Assembly (NCBI GenBank): GCA_027627225.1
Contig: CM051028.1
Coordinates: 21,592,201 to 21,656,200, forward strand
Direction of reading: 5' to 3'
Length of the DNA stretch: 64,000 bases
Source: Congeria kusceri
Taxonomy: Eukaryota > Mollusca > Bivalvia > Myida > Dreissenidae
Positions 60,619 through 64,000 of the stretch are shown here, one piece after another; position 1 is the stretch's first letter; the number at the start of each line of letters is the position of its first letter. Made by a program: the position numbers and the translations under genes. The notes below the pieces were generated by a model that was not told the DNA's origin, searched no databases, and was given only the letters and a program-made list of their open reading frames with translations.

Positions 60619-60645
60619 TCATTTCACTCATCTTGAGTGAAATGA
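60619..60645. repeat. Perfect 12 bp stem hairpin
   Basis: TCATTTCACTCA (60619-60630), loop TCT, TGAGTGAAATGA (60634-60645). A perfect short palindrome with no terminator context (no adjacent gene end known). Possible structural RNA or recombination scar. Confidence 0.7.
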
Positions 60646-61746
60646 TCGAGTTATCATTCACTGGTATTCTCCACTCATTCGCCACATAGCATGAAATAAA
60701 AGATAATAATATAAATTCATAGTGGTAAAAAGGAATAACACATAAGACAAGACAACCTAAACTTACATCGATCGAAAAATAATCGATAAAATTAGTGTCC
60801 GTCTTACACTGCAACATCAAGGGCATCCAACAAGCATAACAACTGAAATACTACAAATAGACATGAAGATAAGAGGATAATATACCTTTATATTTGGAAG
60901 AATGAGTAAGAATACATAAGACTATGCATGCTAATTAATACAAAACTATAACCACAATTTACATACATAGCAGTAAGATCAACATACAGGCATGGTCTAG
61001 CATTTAAAATTCATACACATGAATCTGGAGAAGGCAAGTATTTAAATTAAGACATGCATGTTCATTCGAAGGTAATATAAAATATCAACACAAGCATTTG
61101 ATTATAATTTGACATGGTCATGTTTTGAACTAAAACAAAATCATATATACATAGCAAGCAGGTTTGTTTGTTTGTTATTATGGAAGTCCAATTTACCTAT
61201 ACAGTACCAGCATTTCTTTTTATTTTACTCATGTAAAATTAGGCGTTTATTATGATCAACAAGGACTTACGTGCATGCTCTTTTGAATGACAGGCATTAA
61301 GAATGACACTGCAGTCTGCTAAGAGTTTTTAAAACAAAAATATTATCTTTAAATAAAGACAATAACAAAGGAACTTCATAACTCAATTCGTATAAATACG
61401 AAGCTCAATAGAAAGAAGTGAACTAACAGCGGCCGCTATCAAGTGACCATATGTCAATTTCACTAAAAGACATATTTTATTATTGTGAGTTTACTGTACC
61501 TAGTCAAAGTAAGTGTATATGTCGAGTTGTAGTATGTATTGTCATTATGATGGAGAAAATTGTTTCTTTTAAAAATAAGAAAGGCAATTGTATACCTTTA
61601 TTTGTTCATATTTATTATTTCTTGCTTTTTCAGTATGTACTTATGCAATAAACATATGAAACATTTGTACCGTATCCGGAAACTGCAGAACATATTTATA
61701 ATGTGCACATATATTTTAATATTTATCAGTTAAAAGAGAATGGGTC
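60646..61746. other. 3' flank of BTB copy 6, no gene seen
   Basis: Nothing recognised; the right end likely includes the 3' UTR of the copy at 61747. Confidence 0.4.
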
Positions 61747-62325
61747 CTAATCTTCGATACATTCTCTCAGATCTCTTTGAACGTCATCTGGAAGAAATGC
61801 AAACTCATCGCGTGTAAGAATTTTTTCTTCTCTTAAACGGCGGTGGTTCTCTCTGATGAATTTTGTTATAAAACTGAGGATTAAATGCGTATGCTGTTTT
61901 TATTATTTTAAGTACTTTGGCGCATGGATCACTACTACAGACTGAAAAGATAGCTAACGTATCGAGATGATCAGTTAACGTTTTTTCATCATATAAAATG
62001 TCTATGATTGACTTTGCATCCTCGTTAAATTGTTCAAGTCTTTTACATGCCATTGTTGTGATCTTCTTTTCATTCGCCTCAGATATGCAATAATTCTGAA
62101 AAGCCGCTTCTCTTTTTTCAAGATTACATTCAGCCAACACATTGATGCAAATTTCCACAAGTCTTGCACGATCACAAAGCTCTGCACATTTTTAATATTT
62201 ACATATAGTTTTGCAACTTGACCTTTTTTTTCTTATGACTTCAATTAGGAGATCTTCACATTCTTCTGATAAGTTCAGAAAGTGATATTCAAATGCAAGC
62301 GGAAGTAGGGAATACGCATCATCCA
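61747..62325 (-). pseudogene. BTB copy 6, exon 2 with one stop and one frameshift
   Basis: Acceptor cgtatttcag, exon from 62325, split codon G|TG (Val). It reads VDDAYSLLPLAFEYHFLNLS, EECEDLLIEVIRKK, then CKTICKY, a TAA stop where gene 4 has Leu, and KCAELCDRARLVEICINVLA, KKITTMACKRLEQFNEDAKS, IIKTAYAFNPQFYNK. A one-base shift in an A run near 61855 follows; the other frame gives TRDEFAFLPDDVQRDLREC, the array's C-terminal motif, and a stop at 61747-61749. With only two lesions, this is a very young pseudogene, or a live gene with sequence errors. Confidence 0.8.
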
Positions 62326-62729
62326 CTGAAATACGTTTGTAGCGAACAGTTAACAGAGATTATTCTAACAACTAACAAAACACCCTTCAAACCTAGATAA
62401 AATGGCAAAATCGTAACATTGCTGCACATACCACAATGCGGTCATGTCTGACTCAACAAAAAAGGGAATATATTTACACGTCACGTATTTACATATTTTA
62501 CATTTTACTTTTCTTCAAAAAGTATAACCTAACCTTAATTTGCAGTTTATTACTAGCGTTTACATAATGTGTGTGTCTGTTCGGATTCATAATCTTTGAC
62601 GACACAAACTCTGGCCTGCAACATTTTGGTGTATTACACAATTAAGATACGACGAACATTGTATTAAACAAAAAATTAAGGAGACTGAGTCCATAGACAA
62701 AGATATGAATGATATATCTATGGATATAC

Positions 62730-62888
62730 GGAATTTTATGCTAGTCAATTGTTCCCAGAGTATGTATTAGTCGAGTGGCTTGTGTGATGACGTATCACAC
62801 GGGAGGCGGAGCCTCGAGTGTGATACCAAATAACGCAAGCCACAAGACTAATACATACTCTTGGAACAATTGACTAGCGTAATATTCC
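62730..62888. mobile_element. Palindromic MITE in the intron of BTB copy 6
   Basis: The left arm 62730-62803 and the right arm 62815-62888 are near-perfect inverted repeats. They share 'gctagtcaattgttcc', 'agagtatgtattagtc', 'gtggcttg' and 'tatcacac'. The loop contains GAGGCGGAGCCTC, itself nearly palindromic. Total about 159 bp; no target duplication found. Confidence 0.8.
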
Positions 62889-63961
62889 TTTTATTATATA
62901 CCACGATAAACTTCAAATGTGCATTAACCTTATTGTATTTGATTTAAAAGTACAATAATTACTAATCATTGTGGGTATAGATTATATTTGTTATAACTCT
63001 ATGATGACGTCACTAAAAAAGTAGTCCGGCAAGTATGGTAATACGGGATCGGAAAAAATAGCGAGTAGCATAATACGGGATTTTGTTTCTGACGACATGT
63101 ATTTCACCGATTGAAACAGCATGTATGTTGCTAAGATTTTAAACAGGTATATAATAAATTTCTATATCTAGGATCGAGACAATTTATGTAATGTTAACTA
63201 AAGCGCATACACTAGGCGAATATAAAGTATCGGGATAGCTACAGACAATACATGTATGGTTGAGGTGCCAGTCTGCCACAGTGAAAACAAATTATTATCT
63301 GTTAATACAAGCCATACTACCAACGCCTTTCATTTTATAAAAAAAATAATAATTATAAGCGATATGTTTGAGTGTTGTTTACCGCCATGGGAAAAATATT
63401 TCAGTTAAGTCTACGAAGTGTGTTTGTACGATCTAACATCGGATATTGTTTCGTAAATACATACAACAAAATAAAGTTAATGAAATTATTCTTCTATTTA
63501 AAATAAAATAAAAGTTTAGAACCACTATTGCCTTTCATCACACAATTAGCGAGCTTTAATCACAAAATAGTTTTCGGTTGTGCAGACGGGAACTCAAATA
63601 CATGTTTATATGCTGACTCGGCAGTTGGTTAAGGTTACACAACACTAATAAACAATGGATAAGTCGACACTCGGTTTTGATTATTTATTCGATATTGCGC
63701 TGTTTTTGCGTCATTTTTCCGCTTGCTTTAAATTTATTTGGTCATTTCCATCTACTTATTTTTAAATAAGTGCTAGGAAGTATCGAACATAGGTTATGAG
63801 TTGGTCTTTTGAATATGCGTGGTGTGCTAGAATTTGAAATCCATGTAAACATGGTATACTTTCATTCATTATTACAAAGGATAACATAACGGTTAACGTA
63901 ATTAATGATTTTAAATGACTATTTGCATTGAGAATCCAATAGTACATTAGTAGTTTTTTAC
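62889..63961. other. Intron of BTB copy 6, rest
   Basis: AT-rich intronic DNA between the palindrome and the donor at 63961. Nothing else recognised. Confidence 0.4.
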
Positions 63962-64000
63962 CTGTAACTCGTTTGTGATTCGGGTAAATGCATCGCAAGA
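63962..64000 (-). CDS. BTB copy 6, exon 1, 3' end only (cut by window edge)
   Basis: The last 13 codons of the BTB exon on the minus strand: LRCIYPNHKRVT, then donor ACAG|GTAAAA at 63962/63961. It matches 'FLRCIYPDKK..VTG' of the intact copies. The rest lies beyond the window. Confidence 0.75.

Overview
The window is animal nuclear DNA: AT-rich, sparse in genes, made of small split genes in a sea of transposon debris. The repeat families look molluscan, most likely bivalve: tandem units reading like 'aggggcaataactct' that end in a palindromic 'agctcacc...ggtgagct' tail, a tRNA-derived SINE, mobile elements with GGAC-rich edges, an L1-like LINE, Penelope, PIF/Harbinger and hAT remains. I do not name a species; the bivalve call is inference from repeat style.

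The main host content is a tandem array of eight copies of one small BTB/POZ gene family, all on the minus strand and each built alike: a 5' exon with the BTB core, a phase-1 intron of about 1-2 kb, then an exon with the end of the BTB fold, a BACK-like helical region and a conserved C-terminal motif. No Kelch or MATH domain is visible. Three copies have open exons (8180-10909, 26094-27834, 44715-46806). One at the right edge (61747-64000, cut by the window) is nearly intact with one stop and one frameshift. Three are pseudogenes (about 2500-3440, 35128-36195, 49605-50281), and one is an exon-2 fossil (52795-52960). The BTB exon is much better conserved between copies than exon 2, and a canonical BTB histidine is replaced in every readable copy.

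Layout: 1-2480 has little; 2500-3440 first BTB pseudogene; 3930-7430 tandem repeats, LINE relics and an alternating-orientation GC-rich satellite; 8180-10909 BTB gene 1 with a 1.2 kb foldback element in its intron; 11981-20385 a complete L1-type retrotransposon with two open ORFs between two identical 279 bp direct repeats; 20386-25825 mostly featureless, then a LINE 3' end that split a 125 bp tandem repeat; 26094-27834 BTB gene 2; 29250-34230 repeats; 35128-36195 BTB pseudogene 3; 39080-43300 a dead LINE containing a Penelope-like fragment; 44715-46806 BTB gene 4 with a MITE in its intron; 46955 SINE; 49605-52960 BTB pseudogenes; 53948-57378 a PIF/Harbinger element with TTA target duplication; 58150 hAT relic; 61747-64000 BTB copy 6.

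Working picture: a lineage-expanded family of CUL3-adaptor-like BTB proteins with a constant BTB module and a diverging second module, turning over by duplication and pseudogenisation in a transposon-rich region. The CUL3 role is inferred from the domain family, not shown by the sequence.
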